The notes beneath the pieces were generated by a model. The model was not told the origin of the DNA. It saw only the letters and a list, made by a program, of their open reading frames with translations, and did no database searches. The position numbers were made by a program, and so were the translations under genes. Positions 1 to 7,083 of a stretch of DNA of 9,181 nt are shown here, one piece after another (the first letter of the stretch is position 1; every line of letters starts with the position of its first letter). This stretch comes from Clostridiales bacterium (GTDB taxonomy: Bacteria; Bacillota; Clostridia; Oscillospirales; Acutalibacteraceae), in NCBI GenBank assembly GCA_021202245.1, contig JAJQDK010000038.1:1-9181 (forward strand), in the 5' to 3' direction.

Positions 1-42
1 GAGCGTTATGCGGAAAGATAACAAGCGAGAATTTAATCATTA

Positions 43-139
43 AAATCAAAAATCCGAACCTGTCTTAATTGACGAGTTCGGATTTTCGGAGTTGCCGTAT
101 GAGAGAACCACGGCAAAATTTAAGATGCAAATATTTGCT
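43..139. repeat. 97-bp dispersed repeat, copy A
   Basis: This segment matches 4209-4305 in the same orientation without gaps; I count 4 mismatches in 97 bases. It contains an inverted repeat at 49-86 and the palindrome GCAAATATTTGC at 127-138, both also present in the other copy. Homology stops sharply on both sides. The second copy lies just outside the 5' end of a transposase remnant, so an origin in a mobile or MITE-like element is possible. Function is unknown. The match itself is read directly; the mobile origin is inference. Confidence 0.85.
49..86. terminator. Hairpin inside repeat copy A, possible terminator
   Basis: The arms AAAATCCGAAC (49-59) and GTTCGGATTTT (76-86) pair perfectly over 11 bp around a 16-nt loop. 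The loop has a small inner GTC/GAC pairing. The A-rich left arm and T-rich right arm would suit a terminator read in either direction. The identical hairpin recurs in the second copy, so it may be a structural part of a repeated element rather than a terminator for a local gene. Confidence 0.45.
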
Positions 140-161
140 TTTTATGCCGAAAAGCAAATAT
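131..161. repeat. Perfect 12-bp hairpin beside repeat A
   Basis: The arms ATATTTGCTTTT (131-142) and AAAAGCAAATAT (150-161) are perfect reverse complements around the 7-nt loop TATGCCG. The left arm starts within repeat A and the right arm lies outside it. Copy B lacks this hairpin because the sequences diverge after position 139/4305. Role unknown. Confidence 0.6.
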
Positions 162-210
162 ACCGCTGTATAATATATGTTGAAGCGGAGAGATAATCTC
201 TTGCATCTTT

Positions 211-233
211 AAATTAGCCTTTTAGGCTAATTT
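211..233. terminator. AT-rich hairpin, possible terminator
   Basis: AAATTAGCC (211-219) and GGCTAATTT (225-233) form a 9-bp stem with a 5-nt loop. The short loop and T-ending 3' arm resemble a weak intrinsic terminator. On the minus strand it would sit just past the end of the open frame at 238-492. The stem is AT-rich and the T tract after it is poor, so confidence is limited. Confidence 0.4.
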
Positions 234-237
234 AATG

Positions 238-492
238 TTACCGAAAATTCCGATTTAATGATATTTCTTTTTGGCAGTATTTTTTCGTTGGAATATGTTG
301 CTTTTTGGCGAATTTAGCATACCTTTTGCAGGATATCAAGCATTTAATTGAAATTTCGGTGTATTTCCGCCCAAGCTTCAACTGCAAACACATCATTTCA
401 CGGATAATTCTATCCGCTATTTTTACAACGCTTCTCTTTTGCTTTGCCCGTTCTTCCGCTTTAAACTCTCTTTTATCGTGCCCTCCCTTTTT
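238..492 (-). pseudogene. Possible decayed coding frame, unidentified
   Basis: The minus strand is open for 84 codons between a TAG at 493-495 and a TAA at 238-240. The upper half reads as a charged, protein-like segment (GGHDKREFKAEERAKQKR, then SVVKIADRIIREMM). No ATG, GTG or TTG lies near the start of that segment; the first ATG codons are in the middle, at 391-396. A GGAGGG stretch just after the upstream stop is not followed by a start codon. The lower half is Lys-rich and looks less convincing. I do not recognise the family. It could be the tail of a degraded gene or a chance frame. The rest of 1-574 holds only the repeat and hairpins listed separately. Confidence 0.25.
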
Positions 493-574
493 CTACCATT
501 CGGCTTGGCGTATTTTACAATCGCCTAAATGATATTTATAACAAACTCGCTTTATTTTAAATCAAGCAAATAAG

Positions 575-1195
575 TTACGAAATTGTTCCTGTTAGCGAGC
601 AAATTATCTTCGCGCAATTCCCATATCCGAGAATACCACTGTTCAGCAGAACATCATAATTATGCCTATCACCCCATTTTTGGTCGGTAAATACACTGTA
701 ATGACGGGAGCGTTCACGGTCGGAATGCTCAATTTCTTCCTGTGCAGTCATTTTTGACATTCCGTAAGCGTCTATACTGTGACGAATCCTCGTATTCATA
801 TCCGAATAAATAAAAACACGGAGTACATCATCCCGATCTTTAAGAATATAGTCGGCGCAACGTCCTACAATAACGCAGCTTCCGGCATTAGCGAATTTTT
901 CAATTACTTTTCGCTGTGCAAGATATATTTGCTCTGTCAACGGCAGTGTTTGATTATTTGCGCCTTGTAATATTCCAAATCCATAACTGCTGCTCATAAC
1001 GAAATTATACAGAAAACTGTTTGTTGCCCTTTGTTCGCAGTTCTCAACATATTTAATTGATAATCCCGACTCTTTTGCCGCTTCGTCAATCAATTCTCTG
1101 TCGTAATACGGAATACCAATACGGTTTGCTACCAGTTTACCGATACTCCTACCTCCGCTACCTAATTCTCGACTGATTGTAATTATATTTTTCAT
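575..1195 (-). CDS. Cytidylate kinase-like family protein
   Basis: This 206-residue protein has the hallmarks of the cytidylate-kinase-like P-loop family (Cytidylate_kin2 type). It opens with ITISRELGSGGRSIGKLVA (residues 5-23), where the loop carries GSGGRS, with Arg where a classical Walker A has Lys. VIVGRCADYIL (108-118) and an Asp/Arg/Tyr-rich lid (about 159-182, ending GDRHNYDVLLNSG) follow. Family members resemble CMP kinase, but their substrate is generally unproven, so I do not call it cmk. The ATG at 1195 has a GGAGG site 7 nt upstream. The gene starts 17 nt after the MATE stop codon and is surely cotranscribed with it. Pairing with a MerR-controlled exporter suggests a role in a stress or drug response, which is inference. 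No clear terminator follows it. Confidence 0.88.
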   Translation of the reverse strand: MKNIITISRELGSGGRSIGKLVANRIGIPYYDRELIDEAAKESGLSIKYVENCEQRATNSFLYNFVMSSSYGFGILQGANNQTLPLTEQIYLAQRKVIEKFANAGSCVIVGRCADYILKDRDDVLRVFIYSDMNTRIRHSIDAYGMSKMTAQEEIEHSDRERSRHYSVFTDQKWGDRHNYDVLLNSGILGYGNCAKIICSLTGTIS

Positions 1196-1212
1196 AACAG
1201 TACCTCCATTTC

Positions 1213-2603
1213 TTATGCTGCCGTCTTTTCCTCGCGCATATTTTTATTTAATTTATTCAGTTCCCATATCACAAACAGTAGTGCTAAAATGAATGCCAAC
1301 CCGTCTGCCGTCGGTCCTGCCCATAGCGTTCCTGTAATACCCATAGAACCACATAAAAATATAACAGCGGGTATCAGAAAGATAATCTGTCTGCTTAATG
1401 ATATAAGACCTGAAATAATCGGTTTGCCTATAGATTGGAAAAATATTGCCGCAACTGTTGTAAACCCGTTCAAGAAACACAGCAACGGAAAAATTCTAAA
1501 CGACATCACAGAAAAAGCTGTATATAAATCGCCTTGATTTCCAAAAAGTGCTGTGAGTTGATAAGGCAACAGTTGGAACATTAGGAAGAAAAGCAGTCCG
1601 ATAACCGTGGCAAAACCTGCCGCAAAACGGAAAGATTTTTTACTCTTCCGTAATCTCCACTACCGTAATTATAACCGACAATCGGTTGAGAACCCGTGCC
1701 GATACCCGTTACAATAGATGTCAATATGGTGTTAAATTTCATTACAATGCCGAAAGCTGCCAACGGAATATCTGAGCCGTATTCCGACTTGGCACCGCAG
1801 TGTACAAGGTAATAGTTAATAACTGTCATAACAACCGCTACCGCAATCTGTGAAACAAAACTGGAAATTCCCAATCCCGATATTCGTTTTAACAGAGAAA
1901 ATTTGGGTTTCATTTCGGAAATATTTATTTTTATCGTCTTAAACCGAGGGATATACCACATACTGATTACAAAATTAAGTATCTGCCCGATTACTGTTGC
2001 AATCGCAGCTCCTTCCATACCCCAACCAAATCTAAGCACAAATAACGCATCCAAAATTATATTTGAGACACACCCAACAACCATAGCTATCATTGTAAGC
2101 TGAGGTGTGCCGTCTGCACGGATAAGAGAGCAGAAACCGCATCCCACCATTGCAAACGGGAAACCAAACAATATAATTCTACCGTATGTCAAAGCATATT
2201 CAAGGTTATCAGGTGTGGCTCCAAATAATGCGGTTAATGGTTTAAGAAAAACAAAGCAAACGATAAAGAATAGTATCGCTACAACGATAAGCCATGAAAA
2301 AGTGTTGTTTACCCCTTTGCTTGCTTTATCCTTATTGCCGCGTCCGAGCTCTAAACTCAAATATGCAGCACCGCCATCGCCAATTAACAATGCAAGAGCC
2401 ATCATAACCATATTTAACGGAAAAATGACGTTGGTTGCGCTGTTCCCTAATGTACCCACGCCCCAACCGATAAATATTTGGTCTACAATGTTGTACAATG
2501 CGTTCACTACAAGTGCTATAACGCTTGGTATAGCATACTTCAGCATCAGCCACCCAATAGGGGCTGATGAAAGTATATTTTTTTCAGTTACATCAGATGT
2601 CAT
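1213..2603 (-). pseudogene. MATE family efflux transporter, frameshifted
   Basis: This is a multidrug/sodium-coupled type MATE exporter of the inner membrane. It is split by a -1 shift at the A6 run 1636-1641 (about residue 321). The upstream piece (2603 to 1581) opens with the N-terminal MATE signature PSVIALVVNALYNIVDQIFIG and reaches GTGSQPIVGYNYGSGDYGRVK. The downstream piece resumes KSFRFAAGFATVIGLLFF and ends at 1213. Joined, they give about 463 residues, a normal MATE length, with hydrophobic segments throughout. I place the start at ATG 2603 because GGAGG lies at 2614-2618 and the predicted promoter lies between it and the more upstream in-frame ATG at 2681. The gene is first in an operon with the kinase-like gene and divergent from the MerR gene. 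It could be a true pseudogene, a recoded gene or a one-base sequencing error. Confidence 0.88.
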
Positions 2604-2658
2604 ATCTATATAGCCTCCAATCAAAGTTATAAGTTGCGTTTTATTTAACCACAATATA

Positions 2659-2689
2659 ATGATAAACCCTATAATAATCATAGAGTCAA
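2659..2689 (-). promoter_or_regulatory. MerR-type promoter/operator of the MATE operon
   Basis: On the minus strand TTGACT (2684-2689) and TATCAT (2659-2664) are separated by 19 bp (2665-2683). The spacer region is covered by the imperfect palindrome ACTCTAT-N7-ATAGGGT (2666-2686), 6 of 7 pairs matching. MerR regulators typically bind a dyad in an overlong 19-20-bp spacer and realign the promoter by distorting the DNA. This predicts transcription from about 2652, with a leader of roughly 50 nt before the ATG at 2603. Boxes and dyad are read directly; binding by the neighbouring regulator is inferred. Confidence 0.7.
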
Positions 2690-2748
2690 TACTTTTTTAG
2701 AATTTTAAAAAAATTCACAATATGTTCATTTTGCTTAAATATCGAATA

Positions 2749-2777
2749 TTGACATATCACAGCGAATATGCAATAAT
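2749..2777 (+). promoter_or_regulatory. Sigma-A type promoter of the merR gene
   Basis: TTGACA (2749-2754) is followed after a normal 17-bp spacer by AATAAT (2772-2777), five of six matches to the -10 consensus. It would start transcription near 2784. The small palindrome AATAT-CGA-ATATT (2738-2750) abuts the -35 box, but it is AT-rich and may be chance. Confidence 0.6.
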
Positions 2778-2822
2778 TAAGATTAGATAGATTATGCTAC
2801 GGTGAAAAGCGAGGTTGTAATT

Positions 2823-3599
2823 TTGGAAAGCTATTTATCAATAGGCGAAGTTGCAAAAATCAGAAATATAGATGTTCAATCGCTGCGTTATTATGAAAAA
2901 CTGGGTATTTTGATACCGGCATATGTAAATCCCGAAACAGGGTATCGCTACTATTCTTTGGAACAAGTAATGATACTGGATACGATTATTTTATGCGTTG
3001 ATTTAGGTATTCCCTTGAAACGCCTAAAGGAGTATGTTAATAAATCGGGGCAGCTTGAATTTGAAAAGCTTTTAAACGACGGAAAAAGACTCGCCAAAGA
3101 AAAAATTGCAAAGATAAATTCCAATATTGATTCGATTGACAGGACTTTAAGACATATAAATGCACAAAAAGCCTTTCAAGGACGTGTCGGATATTATACG
3201 CGTTATATCTTTGAACGCTTTATTATAACCATTGACTGCAAAGAAAGACCTGACGCCAAAGCATACGAAAAAAATTTGAGCAATCTTTTTGAAATTGCAA
3301 AGAAAAACAATCTCCATGCTTCTTTTCCGCACGGTATTATTTCCGCATACAAAAATGGCGAATATCAATATTCAAAAATGTTTATTGAAACAGCGTCAGG
3401 TTCCTCTGCACAGATACAATCATTGCCTGCCGGAAATTATATTTGTTTTCAGGAACCGCGCGAGGCGCATTCAAATCCTACTGAAATTTTCCCGCAAAAA
3501 CTATTTACGAAACAGGAAGTTAATGTGATTGTTTCAAGTATGTCGCCCAATACTTATAAATATGATGAAGTTGTAATGGAATTACAAATGTGTGCGTAA
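2823..3599 (+). CDS. MerR family regulator with GyrI-like effector domain
   Basis: The N-terminus is a MerR winged HTH: YLSIGEVAKIRNIDVQSLRYYEKLGIL, then the ETGYRYYSLEQV wing (to about residue 72). A charged helix at about 75-115 is the likely antiparallel dimerisation coil. The C-terminal ~140 residues resemble the GyrI-like ligand-binding fold of BmrR-type multidrug sensors, for example the LPAGNYICFQ strand. I start it at TTG 2823 (258 residues) because GAGG at 2811-2814 is 8 nt away; the in-frame GTG at 2802 has no ribosome site and adds only 7 residues. It is divergent from the MATE operon, whose promoter has the matching architecture, so it most likely activates that operon when a cationic or lipophilic compound binds. 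The ligand is unknown. Confidence 0.9.
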   Translation: MESYLSIGEVAKIRNIDVQSLRYYEKLGILIPAYVNPETGYRYYSLEQVMILDTIILCVDLGIPLKRLKEYVNKSGQLEFEKLLNDGKRLAKEKIAKINSNIDSIDRTLRHINAQKAFQGRVGYYTRYIFERFIITIDCKERPDAKAYEKNLSNLFEIAKKNNLHASFPHGIISAYKNGEYQYSKMFIETASGSSAQIQSLPAGNYICFQEPREAHSNPTEIFPQKLFTKQEVNVIVSSMSPNTYKYDEVVMELQMCA

Positions 3600-3726
3600 G
3601 ATTGACTAATAACGAGATGTGTTGAATTTGTTTTGCCGGAAACCTTCGATAAACCGACTAAACCTCCGTAGAATGTACAGTCATCAATGATAGGTAACAC
3701 ATTACTCAAAAAAATATGATGAAAGT
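3600..3726. other. Intergenic gap after merR, no gene seen
   Basis: No start-plus-ribosome-site combination and no convincing terminator were seen. The 11-mer TGTGTTGAATT occurs at 3618-3628 and again at 3746-3756, inside the end of the transposase remnant. This could mark debris of the same element, but 11 bp in AT-rich DNA may be chance. Confidence 0.4.
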
Positions 3727-4147
3727 TTAATTATTAAGGATTTTGTGTGTTGAATTCTTCACTATCGATACATTTGTCCATTCGGTTCCGTTATCTGTCT
3801 GTATTTCTCTTATTGGAAACGTAAAGTATTCAATTACTTTCTTTAGAAAGTCTAAGGAGCTGTATGTACTGTGTTCATCGTACATTTCTCTGAAACAGTA
3901 TCTTGTACACTCGTCAACTGCTGTATATTGGTAGTATTTATACCCGTTTGATACACAATAACTTGGTACAAATTTTACATCAATCTGCACCTTTCGCCCC
4001 GGATATTCTGCTCGTTTATTTAGCTTTCCGCTTGTATATGCTCTTTCTGCTTACCCTGTGTCTTATGCTCGCTGCGGTTACTCCATGTTTTTCCGAATAT
4101 CTAATTACTCGTTGACGAAACCTTGATTTTGCAGTTGCCTCTTTCAT
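3727..4147 (-). pseudogene. Transposase remnant (HTH plus partial DDE core), internally deleted
   Basis: Two pieces in different frames remain. From ATG 4147 to a TAA at 4016-4018 there is a 43-codon piece with an HTH-like segment (SRFRQRVIRYSEKHGVTAAS, then RKSIYKRKAK). A second frame reads KRAEYPGRKVQIDVKFVPS, YQYTAVDECTRYCFRE, HSTYSSLDFLKKVI and IQTDNGTEWTN before a TAA at 3727. This is the first half of an rve-type DDE core with the first two Asp residues. The final catalytic Glu region (usually an HNGKVERQH-like block) is absent. Compared with intact relatives, I estimate that roughly 80-90 residues between HTH and core are missing, so the element cannot make an active enzyme. It resembles IS481/IS3-superfamily transposases; I cannot fix the family or see terminal inverted repeats. 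Confidence 0.85.
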
Positions 4148-4208
4148 ATCATCTCTGTAAAAATCAGATTATAGTTCTCAAACAATCTGCCACACCAATC
4201 AAAATAAT

Positions 4209-4305
4209 AAATCAAAAATCCGAACCTGTCTTAATTGACGAGTTCGGATTTTTGGATTTGCCGCATGAGAGAACCAGGGCAAAATTTAAGATGCAAATAT
4301 TTGCT
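4209..4305. repeat. 97-bp dispersed repeat, copy B
   Basis: Same-orientation partner of 43-139, ungapped with 4 differences. It begins 62 bp outside the ATG of the transposase remnant, so it could be the 5' flank or end of that insertion element. Together the two copies bracket a 4.1-kb segment holding the kinase-like, MATE and MerR genes and the transposase remnant. Confidence 0.85.
4214..4253. terminator. 12-bp hairpin in repeat B, possible bidirectional terminator
   Basis: AAAAATCCGAAC (4214-4225) and GTTCGGATTTTT (4242-4253) form a perfect 12-bp stem with a 16-nt loop. T-rich sequence follows the stem on both strands. It lies about 235 bp beyond the cysN stop and could end read-through from the sulfur operon. 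Recurrence in the other repeat copy means it may instead be a structural part of a mobile sequence. Confidence 0.45.
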
Positions 4306-4487
4306 GTATATGCAATTTTTAGGGTCGGCATTAACCGCTACTATTTTCACTATACCCCATACTAATTATGTGATTTAATCTAAGCTGCAAAAGCCCCCCT
4401 CTGTAGGCGGCGATTGCAATCATCGTTGTGAGATTAAGCATGGCAAATATGCTTAGCTCCGATTTAAATTTAATCTTGATATGGAAA
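4306..4487. other. Non-coding gap downstream of cysN
   Basis: No gene is supported here. A weak hairpin, TAAGCA-N9-TGCTTA (4435-4455), lies 33 nt past the cysN stop but lacks a T tract on the minus strand, so it is a poor terminator. Short frames crossing this stretch have no ribosome site and overlap cysN or the repeat. Confidence 0.5.
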
Positions 4488-6173
4488 TTACAAAATAACT
4501 TTCCTGTAAGCATCGAATTCCATCCATTTTGAGAAAAAGGATTCAAGCATATCATCCTTGTTATCTTCGGCTTGTGCGTACTCGCTCAGAAATTTGTGAG
4601 CTTCATCGGTCGAGAAAATATTAACTTTAAATCCTCTGCCGTTTACTGCGGGAACATTGTCGTATTCGTATGCGGGTAAAGGGATAATCTCGGTAATTTT
4701 TTTATCTCTAACCTTAACGGCAACGCTGTCACGCAGTATGATAATGTCAAAGCTATTGGGATAGCAATAGCTTTTCCCTTTGGTTCGGATTTCATCTCCG
4801 ACGGTATAAGTATGCTTGACAGGCTGATATTTTAAGACATTAAGGCTGTTTACATCATAATAAAACTCCTCAAAAATATCGCCTCGTGCTTTAAGATTTC
4901 CATATTCAAACGAAGCCGCACTGTGTACGGTTATTCTTTCATCTGCTGATTTAACCACACCGCAAGCCGAGGTCATATTTGTAACACGGTCAATTAAAAT
5001 CAACTCACCGAGAGTTCTATGATTTGAAAATAAATCTGCGGCAATACCTTCAGTCAGCAAAAGCTTGCATACCGCAAAGCCGTTTTTATTCAGGGTTTCT
5101 GCTGTGATATGCTCGCCTGTATTTACGTCAACCGCATATTTAACTTCGGTAAGAATTGCAGATATAGTCTTTGTGCCGAGTTTAACAAGATAATCCTTTC
5201 CTGTAACAAGCGGCTCATCATCCATCCAAAGTAAGGACACGGTGAGCTTTTTGTAAACCGAAATATCAGCATTTTTAATAAGTACGCAGCCTCTTGAAAT
5301 GTCAACCTCCTTGTCAAACGTTATTGTAACAGGCTGTCCTTCAAATGCAGTGTCCGAATTTTTATCGGTCACGATAATTTGAATGACTAGCAGCTTTTCA
5401 TCGCTCGGCAGAAATACAACTTCATCACCGACATTGATTTTGCCCGATTCAATCTGTCCCTGAAATCCTCTGAAGCTGTGATTCGGACGGCAGACACGTT
5501 GCACTGGCATATAAAAGCCATGTTCATCGTCGGAATTCACATCGATATTTTCAAGATATTCAAGCAGTGATTCTCCTTTGTACCAAGGCATTCTGCCGGA
5601 CTTATCTGTTACATTATCGCCCTCAGTGGCACTGACAGGAATTGTCTTAACAAATTTTAGCTCAAGTTCATTTTTCAGTTCTTCAATTTGCTTTGAAATT
5701 TCTTCAAAGCTAGATTTATCGTATTTTACCAAATCCATTTTGTTCACCGCAAAAACAAAATATTTGATACCCATAAGTTTGCATATTCTTGCGTGACGTC
5801 TGGTCTGAACAAGAACGCCCTGCGAAGCATCAATCAGAATTACAGCTAAATCGGCAAAAGAGGCGCCGACTGCCATATTTCTTGTATATTCCTCATGCCC
5901 GGGGGTATCAGCAACAATAAAGCTGCGGTTGTCAGTTGTAAAATATCGATAGGCTACGTCTATTGTTATTCCCTGTTCACGCTCCGCCGTAAGACCGTCA
6001 AGCAAAAGCGAATAATCAATAGCTCCGCCTCGGTTTCCGACCTTGCTGTCAAGCTCAAGTGCCTTTTCCTGATCGGCATAAAGCAGCTTTGCATCGTACA
6101 GTATATGTCCGATAAGCGTTGACTTTCCGTCATCCACACTTCCGCAGGTTATAAATTTCAGTAAGCCCTTCAT
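4488..6173 (-). CDS. cysN: Sulfate adenylyltransferase subunit 1 (GTPase)
   Basis: CysN is the GTPase subunit of ATP sulfurylase; GTP hydrolysis drives formation of APS from sulfate and ATP by CysD. All GTPase motifs are visible: P-loop GSVDDGKST (11-19), EREQGITIDVAYRYF (64-78), DTPGHEEYTRNM (89-100), NKMD (144-147) and SATEGDN (181-187). EF-Tu-like beta-barrel domains follow to about residue 407 (RVTNMTSACGVV). The protein has 561 residues, against about 475 for E. coli CysN. The extra ~150 C-terminal residues show no APS kinase P-loop, so this is not a CysNC fusion; the tail's role is unknown to me. Its ATG shares one base with the cysD stop (TAATG), and a GAGAGGGG site lies inside the end of cysD, implying coupled translation. 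It is the last gene of the operon seen here. Confidence 0.95.
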   Translation of the reverse strand: MKGLLKFITCGSVDDGKSTLIGHILYDAKLLYADQEKALELDSKVGNRGGAIDYSLLLDGLTAEREQGITIDVAYRYFTTDNRSFIVADTPGHEEYTRNMAVGASFADLAVILIDASQGVLVQTRRHARICKLMGIKYFVFAVNKMDLVKYDKSSFEEISKQIEELKNELELKFVKTIPVSATEGDNVTDKSGRMPWYKGESLLEYLENIDVNSDDEHGFYMPVQRVCRPNHSFRGFQGQIESGKINVGDEVVFLPSDEKLLVIQIIVTDKNSDTAFEGQPVTITFDKEVDISRGCVLIKNADISVYKKLTVSLLWMDDEPLVTGKDYLVKLGTKTISAILTEVKYAVDVNTGEHITAETLNKNGFAVCKLLLTEGIAADLFSNHRTLGELILIDRVTNMTSACGVVKSADERITVHSAASFEYGNLKARGDIFEEFYYDVNSLNVLKYQPVKHTYTVGDEIRTKGKSYCYPNSFDIIILRDSVAVKVRDKKITEIIPLPAYEYDNVPAVNGRGFKVNIFSTDEAHKFLSEYAQAEDNKDDMLESFFSKWMEFDAYRKVIL

Positions 6174-7072
6174 TAAAAATACCCCTCTCTTTTTCTGCGC
6201 TCCATACTGCCTGCCTCTTCGTTATCGATAACTCTTGAGGTACGCTCTGATGATACGGAACTGAGCGTTTCTTCAATAATTTTATCTAATGTATCGGCGG
6301 TTGACTCAATTCCGCCCGTAAGCGGATAACAGCCGAGGGTTCTGAAGCGCACAGACTTATATTCAGGTTCTTCACCGGGTTTCAGCGGAAATCTGTCGTC
6401 ATCAACCATTATTATGTTGCCGTCACGATAAACTACGGGACGTTTTGCCGCAAAGTAAAGAGAAACAATGTCAATCTTTTCTCGCTTTATATATTGCCAT
6501 ATATCCTTTTCGGTCCAATTTGAAATTGGGAAGACACGTATGCTCTCTCCCTTATTGATTTTAGTATTATACAGCTTCCACATTTCGGGGCGCTGATTTT
6601 TCGGATCCCACGCCTGGGCAGCATTTCGGAATGAAAAAATGCGTTCTTTGGCTCTTGATTTTTCCTCATCACGTCTGCCACCGCCGAATGCCGCCGTAAA
6701 TTCATATTTTTTAAGTGCTTGTTTGAGTGCCTGAGTTTTCATAATGTCGGTATAGGCTGCACCGTGATCAAATGGATTTATGCCCTTTTTAATGCCATCC
6801 TCATTTGTATAAACAATCATTTCTATTCCTAATTTTTTTGCCGTATCATCACGGAATTTTATCATATCCTTAAATTTCCATGTTGTGTCAATATGTAAAA
6901 ACGGAAACGGAGGCTTTTTGGGATAAAAAGCCTTCATTGCAAGATGAAGCATTACGGAGCTGTCTTTGCCTATTGAATAAAGCATTACGGGCTTGTCACA
7001 CTCTGCGGCAACTTCTCTGATTATATAAATTGACTCTGCTTCGAGCTCGTCAAGATGTGAAAATTCACTCAT
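6173..7072 (-). CDS. cysD: Sulfate adenylyltransferase subunit 2
   Basis: CysD is the catalytic, ATP-pyrophosphatase-type subunit of ATP sulfurylase and makes APS with CysN in the cytoplasm. The PP-loop SIGKDSS lies at residues 33-39. Further family blocks are FPFLHIDTTWKFKDM, AAFGGGRRDEEKSRAKERIFSFR, FPISNWTEKDIWQYI, RFRTLGCYPLTGG and the C-terminal MERRKREGYF. The 299-residue length is normal for the family. ATG 7072 is preceded by a strong AGGAGG 7 nt away that overlaps the stop of the ferredoxin gene. The stop overlaps the cysN start by one base. The gene is intact. Confidence 0.96.
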   Translation of the reverse strand: MSEFSHLDELEAESIYIIREVAAECDKPVMLYSIGKDSSVMLHLAMKAFYPKKPPFPFLHIDTTWKFKDMIKFRDDTAKKLGIEMIVYTNEDGIKKGINPFDHGAAYTDIMKTQALKQALKKYEFTAAFGGGRRDEEKSRAKERIFSFRNAAQAWDPKNQRPEMWKLYNTKINKGESIRVFPISNWTEKDIWQYIKREKIDIVSLYFAAKRPVVYRDGNIIMVDDDRFPLKPGEEPEYKSVRFRTLGCYPLTGGIESTADTLDKIIEETLSSVSSERTSRVIDNEEAGSMERRKREGYF

Positions 7073-7083
7073 TAAATTTCCTC

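Noticed and set aside
305..532. 75-codon plus-strand frame
   Set aside because: Hydrophobic shadow of a charged minus-strand frame, no ribosome site and no recognisable domain.
2604..2681. MATE start at the upstream ATG 2681
   Set aside because: It lies upstream of the predicted -10 box, has no ribosome site and adds a non-family 26-residue leader; ATG 2603 has GGAGG.
2802..2822. GTG 2802 as the merR start
   Set aside because: No Shine-Dalgarno sequence; TTG 2823 has GAGG at 8 nt and matches the usual start of the MerR HTH.
4123..4365. 80-codon plus-strand frame through repeat B
   Set aside because: It spans the repeat and runs antisense into the start of the transposase remnant; no ribosome site. 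The corresponding frame in copy A diverges outside the 97 bp.
4331..4555. 74-codon minus-strand frame overlapping the cysN 3' end
   Set aside because: Out of frame with cysN, no ribosome site, unremarkable composition.
4488..5000. CysN-CysC bifunctional fusion
   Set aside because: The extra C-terminal region shows no kinase P-loop or other APS kinase motif.
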